From CALMKX01 sp036274895 (GTDB taxonomy: Bacteria > Acidobacteriota > Thermoanaerobaculia > Multivoradales > SZUA-115), in contig DASUEU010000074.1 in NCBI GenBank assembly GCA_036274895.1, positions 1 to 64,000 on the forward strand: DNA of 64,000 nucleotides. The letters run 5' to 3'. The translations under genes were made by a program, and so were the position numbers. Below are positions 52,302 through 60,519 of the stretch, piece after piece (positions within the stretch are counted from its first letter, which is position 1; each line of letters opens with the position of its first letter). The notes under the pieces were generated by a model, which saw only the letters and a program-made list of their open reading frames with translations, made no database searches and was not told the DNA's origin.

Positions 52302-53429
52302 ATGTTGGAAACGAAGATGGAGTTCTCCGGCCTCCTCGCCTCGATCCCGGCTTCGGACCTGTTCCAGTGGGCGAAGAACGATCGCCGCACCGGCGACCTG
52401 GTGGTGCGTCGCAGCAGCCGGGAGAAGCGGCTGTCCTTCCGCGACGGCACCCTGGTGGGTGCCACCTCGGACGACCCGGCTGAGTTCTTCGGCCAGTACC
52501 TGCTCTTGAACGGCTATCTCTCCGAGGGCGACCTGGTGGGCGCTCTGGCCTTCTGCGCCGAGAACGGCAAGCGGCTGGGCAGCGCCCTGGTGGAGTTGGA
52601 GGTCCTGCCCCGCGAGAAAGTGGCGCGCGCCCTCCACGACCACATCCAGGACTTGACCCTCGATCTCTTCTTGTGGGACCGGGGGGTCTTCTTCTTCGAG
52701 TCCGGGGAGCCGGAGACCGAGGAGATTGCCGCCGAGCCGATCGACAGCTTCTTCGTGGCCATGGAGGGGACTCGCTGGCTCGATGAGTACCGGCGCATCC
52801 GCCGCGTCCTCACTCACGACGAGATCATCCTGCGCCGGAGCCGCAAGGGCGACGAGCTGCCCGGGCTGTCCCCCCTCTCCCGCCGGATCCACCAACTGGT
52901 CGACGGCGAGCGCACCCTCGGGCAGGTGCACCGTGCCCTCGGTGGCTCTCTCTTCCGCTTCCTCGCCGCGGTCCTGGACCTCTGCGTCAAGGAGGTCCTC
53001 GACATCGCCTCGACCAGGACGGCCTCGGCCAGCGCCACCCGTGAGCTCTCCCTCCACGACCTGATGCTGGCCCAGGCCGGGGTGCGGGCCCATGACGGCA
53101 GCCGGGGCACGGCCAGCCACGAGGGAGTGCCCTTCGCCCTGCTCGAGAAGATGGTGCCGATCTGGCTCGGCGAGCCGATCCCGCCGAACCAGAAAGACAG
53201 CTTCTACCTGAGATGCGACGGCTCGACACGGCTGCGGGACCTCTTGACCAGCCGCCGCAAGGACGAGCTGGACCTGCTCTTCACGGCCCTCGGGCGGGGG
53301 GTGCTGGCTCTACTGCCGGCGCCCATCGCCGAGCTCGAGTCCACCGCGGACCGCCGCCGTACCCCCGAGGGGCGGCGCTGGTGGCGGCGGATCGTGCCGG
53401 GTCTGGGTGAGGGGCCGAAGGGCGACTAG
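52302..53429 (+). CDS. PATAN (DUF4388) domain protein
   Basis: A 375-residue cytoplasmic protein. The N-terminal about 145 residues form a PATAN/DUF4388 domain (MEFSGLLASIPASDLFQWAK, RTGDLVVRRSSREKRLSFRD, LNGYLSEGDLVGALAFCAEN). PATAN proteins often act in two-component and GTPase networks that control motility or development. The remainder contains another helical region (LSPLSRRIHQLVDGERTLGQ) resembling a second DUF4388 C-terminal module. Start: ATG at 52,302 with AGGA 8 nt upstream; GTG at 52,296 or ATG at 52,317 are possible. It is divergent from the composite outer-membrane protein. Confidence 0.78.
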   Translation: MLETKMEFSGLLASIPASDLFQWAKNDRRTGDLVVRRSSREKRLSFRDGTLVGATSDDPAEFFGQYLLLNGYLSEGDLVGALAFCAENGKRLGSALVELEVLPREKVARALHDHIQDLTLDLFLWDRGVFFFESGEPETEEIAAEPIDSFFVAMEGTRWLDEYRRIRRVLTHDEIILRRSRKGDELPGLSPLSRRIHQLVDGERTLGQVHRALGGSLFRFLAAVLDLCVKEVLDIASTRTASASATRELSLHDLMLAQAGVRAHDGSRGTASHEGVPFALLEKMVPIWLGEPIPPNQKDSFYLRCDGSTRLRDLLTSRRKDELDLLFTALGRGVLALLPAPIAELESTADRRRTPEGRRWWRRIVPGLGEGPKGD

Positions 53430-53435
53430 CCGCGG

Positions 53436-53918
53436 CTAGCCCAGCGCCGCGAGCACGGCCGCGGAGCCGCTGACGGTGACCCCCGGGGCCGGCTCGACCC
53501 CGAGGTAGCGCACCACGCCGTCCTCGAGCACCAGGGCATAGCGCCGCGAGCGCGTGCCCAGCCCGGCCCGGGAGAGGTCGATGGCGAGGTCCCAGGCGCG
53601 GGCGAGGTCGCCGTTGCCATCCGCGAGCATCAGGATCTGGTCGCCCACGCCGCGGTCCTTGGCCCAAGCGCGCATCACGTGGTGGTCGTTGACCGCCACG
53701 CACGCCACGAGGTCCACCCCTTTCGCGATCAGCTCGCCGTGCTGGGCCAGGAATCCTGGAAGGTGGCTGTCCGAGCAGGTGGGCGTGAAGGCCCCCGGCA
53801 CGGCGAAGAGCACCACCTTCTTGCCGGCGAAGAGGTCCTTGGTGGCGGCGTCCTCGGTGCCCTCGGGGCGGACGGCCTTGATGGTGACGTTGGGCAGGGT
53901 GTCGCCAACCTGGATCAT
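53436..53918 (-). CDS. Peroxiredoxin, Prx5/AhpE-like subfamily
   Basis: A 160-residue thiol peroxidase that reduces H2O2 and organic hydroperoxides. The peroxidatic Cys48 is in VPGAFTPTCSDSHLPGF; a second Cys73 (LVACVAVNDHH) matches a conserved but non-resolving position of Prx5. Arg in LGTRSRRYALVLEDG completes the active site. Full length for Prx5. It follows the Uma2 gene with a 10-nt gap. The ATG at 53,918 is well placed at the conserved N-terminus (MIQVGDTLPNVTIKAV). Confidence 0.92.
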   Translation of the reverse strand: MIQVGDTLPNVTIKAVRPEGTEDAATKDLFAGKKVVLFAVPGAFTPTCSDSHLPGFLAQHGELIAKGVDLVACVAVNDHHVMRAWAKDRGVGDQILMLADGNGDLARAWDLAIDLSRAGLGTRSRRYALVLEDGVVRYLGVEPAPGVTVSGSAAVLAALG

Positions 53919-53928
53919 GGGGAGTCGC

Positions 53929-54486
53929 TCAGAAATGAAAGACCTGGTGGACGGGGACGGAGAAGCCGGGCAGGACGTCGGCGCCGTCGAGGAGGTCATC
54001 GCCCGAGAAGGAGTGGATGTCAGCCGCGGAGCGGTAGGCGGTGATGCGCTCGGCCTTGGGGTTGACCACCCACACCAGGCGGCAGCCCGATGCCAGGTAC
54101 TCGAAGACCTTGTCCTCGACCTCGCTCATGGTGTCGGAGGGGGAGAGCACCTCGACTGCCAGGTCCGGAGCGCCTTCCCAGAAGCTGTCGGAAGGACCGG
54201 TTGGGGGAATCCGCTCGGCGCTGACGAAGGCCACGTCCGGGGCACGCACCGTGTCAGGATCGCGAGCCAGCACGAAGCCGGTCTCGGCGGCGTAGGTCTG
54301 GCCGAGTCCTCGCTCCTGGACGAAGTTTGCCACCAACCTCCCGAGCTCCAGGGCAAGGCGGCCGTGCTTGCTCCCTGCAGGTGACATACACCTCACCTCC
54401 CCTTTCACCAACTCATAGCGAAGGTCGTCATCCGGGAGCGCGAGCAGCTCCTCGGCCGTCATGAGGGATTCGGTGATGACGATCAT
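53929..54486 (-). CDS. Uma2-family (DUF820) restriction-endonuclease-fold protein
   Basis: A 185-residue protein with MTAEELLALPDDDLRYELVK near the N-terminus, then GEVRCMSPAGSKHGRLALEL and the PD-(D/E)XK-like motifs RAPDVAFVSAERIP and PDLAVEVLSPSDTMSEVEDK (Asp, Glu, Lys). This is the Uma2 family, common in cyanobacteria and some Acidobacteriota and often expanded. ATG at 54,486 has AGGAA upstream. Putative nuclease of unknown role, upstream of and probably co-transcribed with the peroxiredoxin. Confidence 0.9.
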   Translation of the reverse strand: MIVITESLMTAEELLALPDDDLRYELVKGEVRCMSPAGSKHGRLALELGRLVANFVQERGLGQTYAAETGFVLARDPDTVRAPDVAFVSAERIPPTGPSDSFWEGAPDLAVEVLSPSDTMSEVEDKVFEYLASGCRLVWVVNPKAERITAYRSAADIHSFSGDDLLDGADVLPGFSVPVHQVFHF

Positions 54487-54547
54487 GGTCGGCTTCCTGG
54501 CTGGGGATGATAGTACCAGCGCGCGGCCAAGGGCGCCCCGCCCCGTC

Positions 54548-54593
54548 GTCATCCCGACCGGAGCCCGCGCAGCGGGCGGAGCGGAGGGATCTC
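54548..54593. repeat. R2 repeat half-copy
   Basis: GTCATCCCGACCGGAGCC at the left and GAGGGATCTC at the right match the R2 units at 2.2 and 45.3 kb. This copy lacks the mirrored partner. It lies between the Uma2 gene and the hypothetical gene at 54,683. Confidence 0.75.
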
Positions 54594-54682
54594 CCCATGG
54601 GAGCGCCGCCCGCCCCAGCCGCCCCTCTGCTTTGCTCGGGGCGGCAGCTGGTGCGGGGGCGGCACATCGATAGGCGTCGGTC

Positions 54683-55345
54683 CTATGCCTCCGCCTCGCT
54701 TGATCCGCCGGAGGTGTAGGCGCGGCCGAGCCGAGCTACGGCGGCCAGCTCGTCGAACCACTGCACCTCTTGCGCCGACAGTTGGCGAGCGAGCCGGTCC
54801 GAGTCTCCTCCGAGCAGCTCCTCGATCAAGCCGAGTATGGCGTTCTTGAGCTCGTCGGCCAGGTTCAGCAGGGCATCGATCCATCGGGGGAGGGCAGCCC
54901 CGAAGAGGCCGAAGATCCACTCGAGGATCGCTCTCAGGATCTTCTTCACCTCCTGGAAGTGCTTGGCCAGCCAACGCAGGAACTTGCTGATCCACCCTGC
55001 CTTCATGCCTCGCTCCATCGTCGCAGTGGTCGACCGGAGAAGCTCGACGCCAGCCTGATGACGCACCAGCTCGTTGAGCTCTTGCTGCTGGGCGGGAGCG
55101 AGGCGGGCGGCCCGCGTCAGTGTGAAGGTGACCAGTCGCTCCATCTGGACCTGGAGCGCCTGGGTCGAGGAGTCGACCATTGCCATGGTCTGCTCATCCT
55201 CGGCCCGGCGGGCGGCCTCAAGGGCCTGCTGCCGGAACGACTCGGTGTAGCGGCTGATCCCGCCGGTGAACTCCCGGAGGAGCCCGAGATCGTCACTTCT
55301 CTTGCCGGGCTCGGGCGCTTGATCGTTGGGTTCTTTCTGAGACAT
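54683..55345 (-). CDS. Hypothetical protein with amphipathic/hydrophobic helices
   Basis: A 220-residue protein, family not recognised. A charged, helical N-terminal region (residues 1-120: LEAARRAEDEQTMAMVDSST, LTRAARLAPAQQQELNELVR) precedes a strongly amphipathic to hydrophobic stretch (about 135-185: VKKILRAILEWIFGLFGAAL and WIDALLNLADELKNAILGLI). No signal peptide. The start is supported by AAGGAG 8 nt before the ATG at 55,345. It may associate with the membrane like a small holin or apolipoprotein-like helix bundle. No neighbours suggest a pathway. Confidence 0.6.
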   Translation of the reverse strand: MSQKEPNDQAPEPGKRSDDLGLLREFTGGISRYTESFRQQALEAARRAEDEQTMAMVDSSTQALQVQMERLVTFTLTRAARLAPAQQQELNELVRHQAGVELLRSTTATMERGMKAGWISKFLRWLAKHFQEVKKILRAILEWIFGLFGAALPRWIDALLNLADELKNAILGLIEELLGGDSDRLARQLSAQEVQWFDELAAVARLGRAYTSGGSSEAEA

Positions 55346-55499
55346 GTCCACTCTCCTTGGCTCGGGGCTCGGTCTCAAACGGGGCCTCTGGCGGGCTACC
55401 CTCGACTTGATTGATTCCGCCGCGAAGCCCCGGCGCCCCGTGGACTACGGGGGGAGCCGAGCCTCCCTGCCTCCGAGAATCCCCTCGTGAGCGTTTTGG

Positions 55500-56324
55500 T
55501 TACTGGGGTGGGCCTGAATCTGCTGTCGCCGCCAGCCGCCCGCTGAGCACGGTCACCGCACGGCCGGCGAGGAGGCAGCGGTCGGCTTCCCGGCGGATGG
55601 TCAGCCAGCCGCCGCGGGCGGAGGCCTGGTAGGCCCGGACGGAGTCCTTGCCCAGCTTCTCCAGCCAGTACGGGCCGATGCCGCAGTGGGCCGAGCCGGT
55701 CACGGGATCCTCGTCCACCCCGGCGGCAGGGGCGAAGAAGCGAGACACGCAGTCCGCATCCGGCCGGCTGGCGCGGGCGGTGACGGACACCCCCCGCACC
55801 CGGGGTTCCAGGGCACCCAGCCGGCGAAAGTCGGGAGCCAGGGCGAGCACGGCAGCCTCGCTCTCGAGCTCGAGCAGGAAGTCCTCGCCGTAGCGGCCCA
55901 CGCAGCAGGGCGGTGAAGTGAGCCCCAGGGCCTCGGTCAGGCCCGGTGACGGCTCGGCCGGCTGCACGTCGTGGCAGGGGAAGTCGAGCTCGATCTCCTC
56001 GCCACGCCGCCGCGCTGTCAGGAGGCCGCTCAGGGTGTGGAAGCGGGCCGTCTCCTCGGGCCGCAGTCGCCCGGTTCCCCACAGGGCGTGGGCGGAGGCG
56101 AGGGTGGCGTGGCCGCAGAGCTTGACCTCCACAGCCGGGGTGAACCAGCGCAGGAGCCAGCCGTCCCCCTCGGGCAGCAGGAAGGCGGTTTCGGAGAGGT
56201 TCATCTCCCGCGCCACGGCCGCCAGCCACTCGTCCGGCCGCGGTCCGTCCAGGAAGCACACCGCCGCCGGGTTGCCGGCGAAGGGCTGATCGGTGAAGGC
56301 GTCGATCTGGAGAAGCTCGAGCAT
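55500..56324 (-). CDS. PhzF-family isomerase/epimerase
   Basis: A 274-residue member of the PhzF (phenazine biosynthesis) family of the diaminopimelate-epimerase fold. Hallmarks: IDAFTDQPFAGNPAAVCFLD at the N-terminus, catalytic Glu in MNLSETAFLLP (about residue 45), KLCGHATLASAHAL, and EDPVTGSAHCGIGP near the C-terminus. No phenazine genes are nearby, so it is one of the widespread PhzF-like proteins of unknown substrate. It starts 7 nt after the stop of the PfpI-family gene; the two are almost certainly one operon. Confidence 0.9.
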   Translation of the reverse strand: MLELLQIDAFTDQPFAGNPAAVCFLDGPRPDEWLAAVAREMNLSETAFLLPEGDGWLLRWFTPAVEVKLCGHATLASAHALWGTGRLRPEETARFHTLSGLLTARRRGEEIELDFPCHDVQPAEPSPGLTEALGLTSPPCCVGRYGEDFLLELESEAAVLALAPDFRRLGALEPRVRGVSVTARASRPDADCVSRFFAPAAGVDEDPVTGSAHCGIGPYWLEKLGKDSVRAYQASARGGWLTIRREADRCLLAGRAVTVLSGRLAATADSGPPQ

Positions 56325-56331
56325 GGGGGCC

Positions 56332-56964
56332 TCAGCCGGAAACGGCCGCGTCCGGCCGCGGCCAGGGGTAGTCGATGTAGTGGGCGGTGTCGCGGGCGGC
56401 GTCCTCGCCGCAGAGGTGGGCCACCACCGAAAAAGCCATGTCCATGCCGGCGGCCACCCCGGCCGAGGTGAAGATGCCGTCCCGCACCACCCGCGCCGTG
56501 CGCTCCACCTCGATGGTCGGGTCGAGCGAGGCGAGCAGGTCGAGGGCCCCCCAGTGGGTGGTGGCCCGGCGGCCGGCGAGCAGGCCCGAGCGGGCGAGCA
56601 GCAGGGAGCCGGTGCACACCGAGGTCACCAGCTTGGCCCCCGCCGCCACCCGGTGGATCCAGGCCAGCACCTCACCGTCCTCGAGCAGGGCACGGGTGCC
56701 CACGCCCCCCGGCACGACCAGCAGGTCGATCGGCGGGCAGTCGGCGAAGTGGTAGTGGGGCAGAACCTGGAGGCCGCCGACGGTCTGGAGCAGCGCCGTC
56801 ACCCGGGCCACCGTGAAGACCTGGAAAGGCGCCCCCTCCTCGGTACGCCGCGAAGCCACCCCCGGCACCAACCGAGCCCGCGAGAAGACCTCGAACGGCC
56901 CGGCGAAGTCGAGAACCTCGACGCCGTCGAAGAGGAGGATGCCGACTGAGAGGGGTTTGTTCAT
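56332..56964 (-). CDS. DJ-1/PfpI-family protein, isonitrile-hydratase-like
   Basis: A 210-residue protein with the nucleophile-elbow Cys in KLVTSVCTGSLLLARSG and ATTHWGALDLLASLDP, close to the InhA (isonitrile hydratase) branch of the DJ-1/PfpI superfamily. LLFDGVEVLDFAGPFEVFSR is the conserved N-terminus. The GlxA/AraC DNA-binding extension is absent. Start at 56,964 (MNKPLSVGILL); the frame is open further upstream without an RBS. First gene of an operon with phzF-like. Confidence 0.87.
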   Translation of the reverse strand: MNKPLSVGILLFDGVEVLDFAGPFEVFSRARLVPGVASRRTEEGAPFQVFTVARVTALLQTVGGLQVLPHYHFADCPPIDLLVVPGGVGTRALLEDGEVLAWIHRVAAGAKLVTSVCTGSLLLARSGLLAGRRATTHWGALDLLASLDPTIEVERTARVVRDGIFTSAGVAAGMDMAFSVVAHLCGEDAARDTAHYIDYPWPRPDAAVSG

Positions 56965-57145
56965 CGTGGGCTCGTCTGGGGAAGCGATGCAGGCGCGGAT
57001 CATATCGCCTCTCGCCCGGGTGTCCGCGGCTTGGCCTGCGGTGAGACGTTCAGCTACGGTAGACTTCGCTAACACCCGATCACGTTGCTCTACCTTTGCT
57101 CTCGAGGCCCAGGCCCAGGGAAAGGGCTGAGACCGAACCATCGCC

Positions 57146-58147
57146 ATGACCGCACGTCCGCTGAACGTCTTCGTCTCCTACGCCCAGGAGAGCCCCGAGC
57201 ACGCCGAGCGGGTGCGGCGGCTGGTCGAGCAGCTCCGCGCACAGGGGTTCCGCTGCTCCTACGACCAGGACCCGGCCTGGCGCGAAGAGGGCTGGCTGGA
57301 GTGGATGAAGCACGAGATCGAAAAATCGCACGTGGTGCTGATGGTGTGCTCGTCCCAATACGCCAAGGTCGAGGGCGGAGCTGGTCAGCCGGTCAGAGGA
57401 CGGGGATCGCGATTCGAATACACCCTCCTCCGGGACGAGGTCTTCTCCGCGGGGATGCGTAACAAGAGGATCGTGCCGATCCTCCTCGGCGGAGTCTCGG
57501 AGGAAGTGATCCCGGCAGAGTTCCGGGATTACACGTACTTTCGACCGGACTCGGAGGCAGGCTTCGGCAGGCTGGTGGAGCATCTGCGGCTCCCCCGTTG
57601 CGGCGCGCTGGGGCCTGGTCGTCCGTCGGCGTCGCGCTGGCAGTCCCGATCTCGTGCCCCACGGCGGGCCGTGGCTGTCGGCGCAGCCCTCCTCGGGGTC
57701 TTCCTCCTGATCGTGATGATTCAGCGCTGGCCGGCGGATACGGCTCGCATCGAGCCACCAACCCACGAAACCGAGGTCCAGACACCCGCGACAGCGCCGC
57801 CGAACTTCCCGGGCGCCTCTCAGCCGATCGAGGAGCGACCCAAGCCGCATGTGGAGGACCGGAAGCCACGGCCGGCGCCTTTGCATGCCGAGTTTCGACT
57901 GGGGGACGGTCAGGCGCGGACTTTTCTCGGTGGCAGGGTCACGATCTCCGTGGTCTACCACCAACTCGGTAGCCGTACCTACGGCACCCTGTACCTGAAC
58001 GTGCACGGGCAGGAACCCCGCAAGGAGCCACTCGCCCACGCCGGGCCGTTGCTCTTCGAGCTGAACGGCAATCAGTATTCCCTCACGGTGCTCGAGGACA
58101 ACGAGGCGACCCGCTCCGCCTCCCTCGAGCTGAACGAGCTTCGCTGA
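57146..58147 (+). CDS. Membrane SEFIR-domain protein
   Basis: A 333-residue protein. Residues 6-148 form a SEFIR (TIR-like) domain: LNVFVSYAQESPEHAERVRR, FRCSYDQDPAWREEGWLEW, MKHEIEKSHVVLMVCSSQY, FEYTLLRDEVFSAGMRNKRI. A basic stretch and a single TM (about 175-193) follow, then a Pro-rich spacer and a C-terminal beta-rich domain (about 247-333, FLGGRVTISVVYHQLGSRTY). The positive-inside rule puts SEFIR in the cytoplasm and the beta domain outside. SEFIR is known from IL-17 receptors and bacterial defence-associated proteins; here it looks like a trans-membrane receptor. The RBS is weak. It is paired with the next gene. Confidence 0.82.
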   Translation: MTARPLNVFVSYAQESPEHAERVRRLVEQLRAQGFRCSYDQDPAWREEGWLEWMKHEIEKSHVVLMVCSSQYAKVEGGAGQPVRGRGSRFEYTLLRDEVFSAGMRNKRIVPILLGGVSEEVIPAEFRDYTYFRPDSEAGFGRLVEHLRLPRCGALGPGRPSASRWQSRSRAPRRAVAVGAALLGVFLLIVMIQRWPADTARIEPPTHETEVQTPATAPPNFPGASQPIEERPKPHVEDRKPRPAPLHAEFRLGDGQARTFLGGRVTISVVYHQLGSRTYGTLYLNVHGQEPRKEPLAHAGPLLFELNGNQYSLTVLEDNEATRSASLELNELR

Positions 58148-58190
58148 TGCCGATAACGATGTTGGTACCGAACAGGAGTCGAATCGACCC

Positions 58191-59132
58191 ATGAACAACA
58201 GAGTGTTGACCGTAGCCCTCAGTATGCTGTCCCTCGTAGGTCTCGCTCGCGAGGTCGAGGCCCAGAAGCCCCTCTCCGACGCCACAGAGGAGCTTGCCCA
58301 GAAGATTGCCACCAGCATGAACGAGGACCAGAAGCGGAGGGTCGCGGTGCTGCCGCCGCGGATGAACGACGGCCCGGAGAATCAGCTCTGCACCTACATC
58401 GCCGAAGAGCTGCTGAGTCATCTCGTCAACCTCAGGAAGGTCGAGGTGGTCGAGCGGGGGCTGCTCGAGAAGCTGCTCGAAGAAATCGACCTCGGCCGCA
58501 GCGCCGCCATCGACCCCAAGACTGCGCAGGAGGCGAAGAAGATCTCCGGCGCCGACGCCTTGGTGTTGGGTGTGGTGACGGAGTTTCCCAGCTACGTGGC
58601 GGTGAACAGTCGGATGATCGACACCGAAACGGGCCTGATCTTCGCTGCTGCGCAGGTGAAGATCTTGAAGGACGAGAACGTCAAGCAGTTGATGGCGCCG
58701 AGCACGCGGGTTCAGAGCGTGACACGAAGCTTGTCGACATCGGGTAGTGCATCAAGCAGTGAGCTGGCTCCTGAGCCAGTTGTCCAGAACCTCGACAAGT
58801 TCAAGTTCGAGCTTACCGGCTGCTGGGCGAAGGGCTCAGACCTGGAGTGCCGATTCTTTGTTACCAACGAGGCCGCAGACAGAGACCTTGGGATCTATGG
58901 TTGGTCTCGCGTCTTCGATGAGGAGGGGAATGAATACCCAGTGTCAGCTGTAGCCCTTGGCAACGCCGGTGGTGATAGGAGTGCCAGTAATCGACTCCTC
59001 ACTGGAGTGCGAGTCAAGCTCACGATGAATTTCGAGGGAATTCCCGTGGCCACACTACGGCTGGCCGCACTCGAGGTCAGCAGTAGTAGTGCGAGGCTGA
59101 CCTTCAGAGATGTGCCAATCCAGCGCAAGTAG
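58191..59132 (+). CDS. Exported FlgO/CsgG-like protein with C-terminal beta domain
   Basis: A 313-residue protein with a signal peptide (cleavage near EVEAQ). Residues 40-170 match the FlgO/CsgG alpha/beta module: RVAVLPPRMNDGPENQLCTY, KVEVVERGLLEKLLEEIDLG, GADALVLGVVTEFPSYVAVN. Residues 195-313 form a beta-rich domain (FKFELTGCWAKGSDLECRFF, with paired cysteines). No lipobox, so probably soluble periplasmic. It follows the SEFIR gene by 43 nt, with AGGAG 12 nt before the ATG. The 3' half is noticeably lower in GC, with different codon choice (for example ATT, AGT), suggesting transfer. Confidence 0.75.
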   Translation: MNNRVLTVALSMLSLVGLAREVEAQKPLSDATEELAQKIATSMNEDQKRRVAVLPPRMNDGPENQLCTYIAEELLSHLVNLRKVEVVERGLLEKLLEEIDLGRSAAIDPKTAQEAKKISGADALVLGVVTEFPSYVAVNSRMIDTETGLIFAAAQVKILKDENVKQLMAPSTRVQSVTRSLSTSGSASSSELAPEPVVQNLDKFKFELTGCWAKGSDLECRFFVTNEAADRDLGIYGWSRVFDEEGNEYPVSAVALGNAGGDRSASNRLLTGVRVKLTMNFEGIPVATLRLAALEVSSSSARLTFRDVPIQRK

Positions 59133-59284
59133 GGGCGAGGGGACAAGCTGGGAGGAGTGCCCTTGCCGAACTTCTGACCCTCGGGGTCAAGATGACGAAA
59201 GGGCGGTAGGAGTTCCCCCGCCCCCGAAATTCGGGAGCGGGGGGAGCGGCAGGCAGGTTCTGCCCGCCGCCGAGAGTCACCGTG

Positions 59285-60325
59285 TCAGGCCGAGCCCTCC
59301 CGCCCTTCCGCCAGGCTGGTGACGGCGGGGGGGAGGCCCATCTTCTCGCGTAGCTTGGTCTCGATCTCGGTGGCGAGGTCGGGGTTGTCGCGCAGGAACT
59401 GCTTGGCGGCTTCGCGACCTTGGCCGAGGCGGATCTCGCCGCAGCTGAACCAGGCGCCGCTCTTGGTCACCAGCTTGTGCTCGACCCCGAGGTCGATCAG
59501 CTCGCCGGTCCGGGAGATGCCCTCGCCGTAGTTGAGGTCGAACTCGGCCTGGCGGAAGGGGGCGGCCACCTTGTTCTTGACCACCTTCACCTTGGCCCGG
59601 CTGCCGACCACCTCCTCGCCCTCCTTGAGCGAGGCGATACGCCGGATGTCGATGCGCACCGAGGAGTAGAACTTCAAGGCCCGGCCGCCGGTGGTGGTCT
59701 CCGGACTGCCGAACATCACCCCGATCTTCTCGCGGATCTGGTTGATGAAGATCAGGCAGGTCTTGGACTTGGCGACGATCGCCGTGAGCTTGCGCAGGGC
59801 CTGGGACATCAGCCGCGCCTGCAGGCCCACGTGCGAGTCCCCCATCTCACCCTCCAGCTCGGCGCGCGGCACCAGGGCCGCCACCGAGTCCACCACCACC
59901 ACGTCCACCCCGTTCGAGCGCACCAACATCTCGGCGATCTCCAGGGCTTGCTCGCCGTTGTCGGGCTGGGAGACCAGCAGGTTGTCGATGTCGACGCCGA
60001 TCTTCTTGGCGTACTCGGCGTCCAAGGCGTGCTCGGCGTCGATGAAGGCGGCCACGCCGCCGAGGCGCTGGGCGTTGCCGATCACCGAGAGGGCGAGGGT
60101 GGTCTTGCCGGAGGACTCGGGGCCGAAGACCTCGATCACCCGGCCGCGGGGGAAACCGCCGCCGCCGATGGCGAAGTCGACGGCCAGGGAGCCGGTCGGG
60201 ATGCCGGGGATGGCCTGGTGCTCGCGCTGGCCCAGGCGCATGATCGAGCCCTTGCCGAACTGGCGCTCGATCTGGGTCAAGGCGTTCTCGATCGCCTTGA
60301 AGCGTTCCGCTTTCGCGTCGCTCAT
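59285..60325 (-). CDS. recA: Recombinase RecA
   Basis: A 346-residue RecA, essential for homologous recombination and SOS induction. Walker A GPESSGKTT (68-76), catalytic Glu in IDAEHALDAEYA, Walker B VVVDSVAALVPRAELEGEMG, loop L2 region NQIREKIGVMFGSPETTTGG, and KKIGVDIDNLLVSQPDNGEQ. Standard length. AGGAGG lies 10 nt upstream. A TAGAAT box (minus strand, 60,368-60,363) could be its -10. I did not see a LexA-type operator in the 194-bp gap to murB; this was checked by eye only. Confidence 0.98.
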   Translation of the reverse strand: MSDAKAERFKAIENALTQIERQFGKGSIMRLGQREHQAIPGIPTGSLAVDFAIGGGGFPRGRVIEVFGPESSGKTTLALSVIGNAQRLGGVAAFIDAEHALDAEYAKKIGVDIDNLLVSQPDNGEQALEIAEMLVRSNGVDVVVVDSVAALVPRAELEGEMGDSHVGLQARLMSQALRKLTAIVAKSKTCLIFINQIREKIGVMFGSPETTTGGRALKFYSSVRIDIRRIASLKEGEEVVGSRAKVKVVKNKVAAPFRQAEFDLNYGEGISRTGELIDLGVEHKLVTKSGAWFSCGEIRLGQGREAAKQFLRDNPDLATEIETKLREKMGLPPAVTSLAEGREGSA

Positions 60326-60519
60326 GAAGTGGGATCCTCCTGCGGGTCGTTAGCCCGGTCGTATTCTAGTTTGCTCTGGGGGTGAGGACGGAAGCGCAGC
60401 AGGCGCGGGCAGGGCAAAGCAGCCGGCAGCCCGTCGGGCGAAAGCACCGGAGCGAACCGAAGGGTAGGCGCGCGGTAGGATATGGCCTTCGCGCGCGAGC
60501 GTCAAACGGACCCCTCTCC

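Noticed and set aside
60326..60519. SOS (LexA) box between recA and murB
   Set aside because: I looked for CTGT-N8-ACAG and GAAC-N4-GTTC types and found none by eye; this does not exclude a lineage-specific box.
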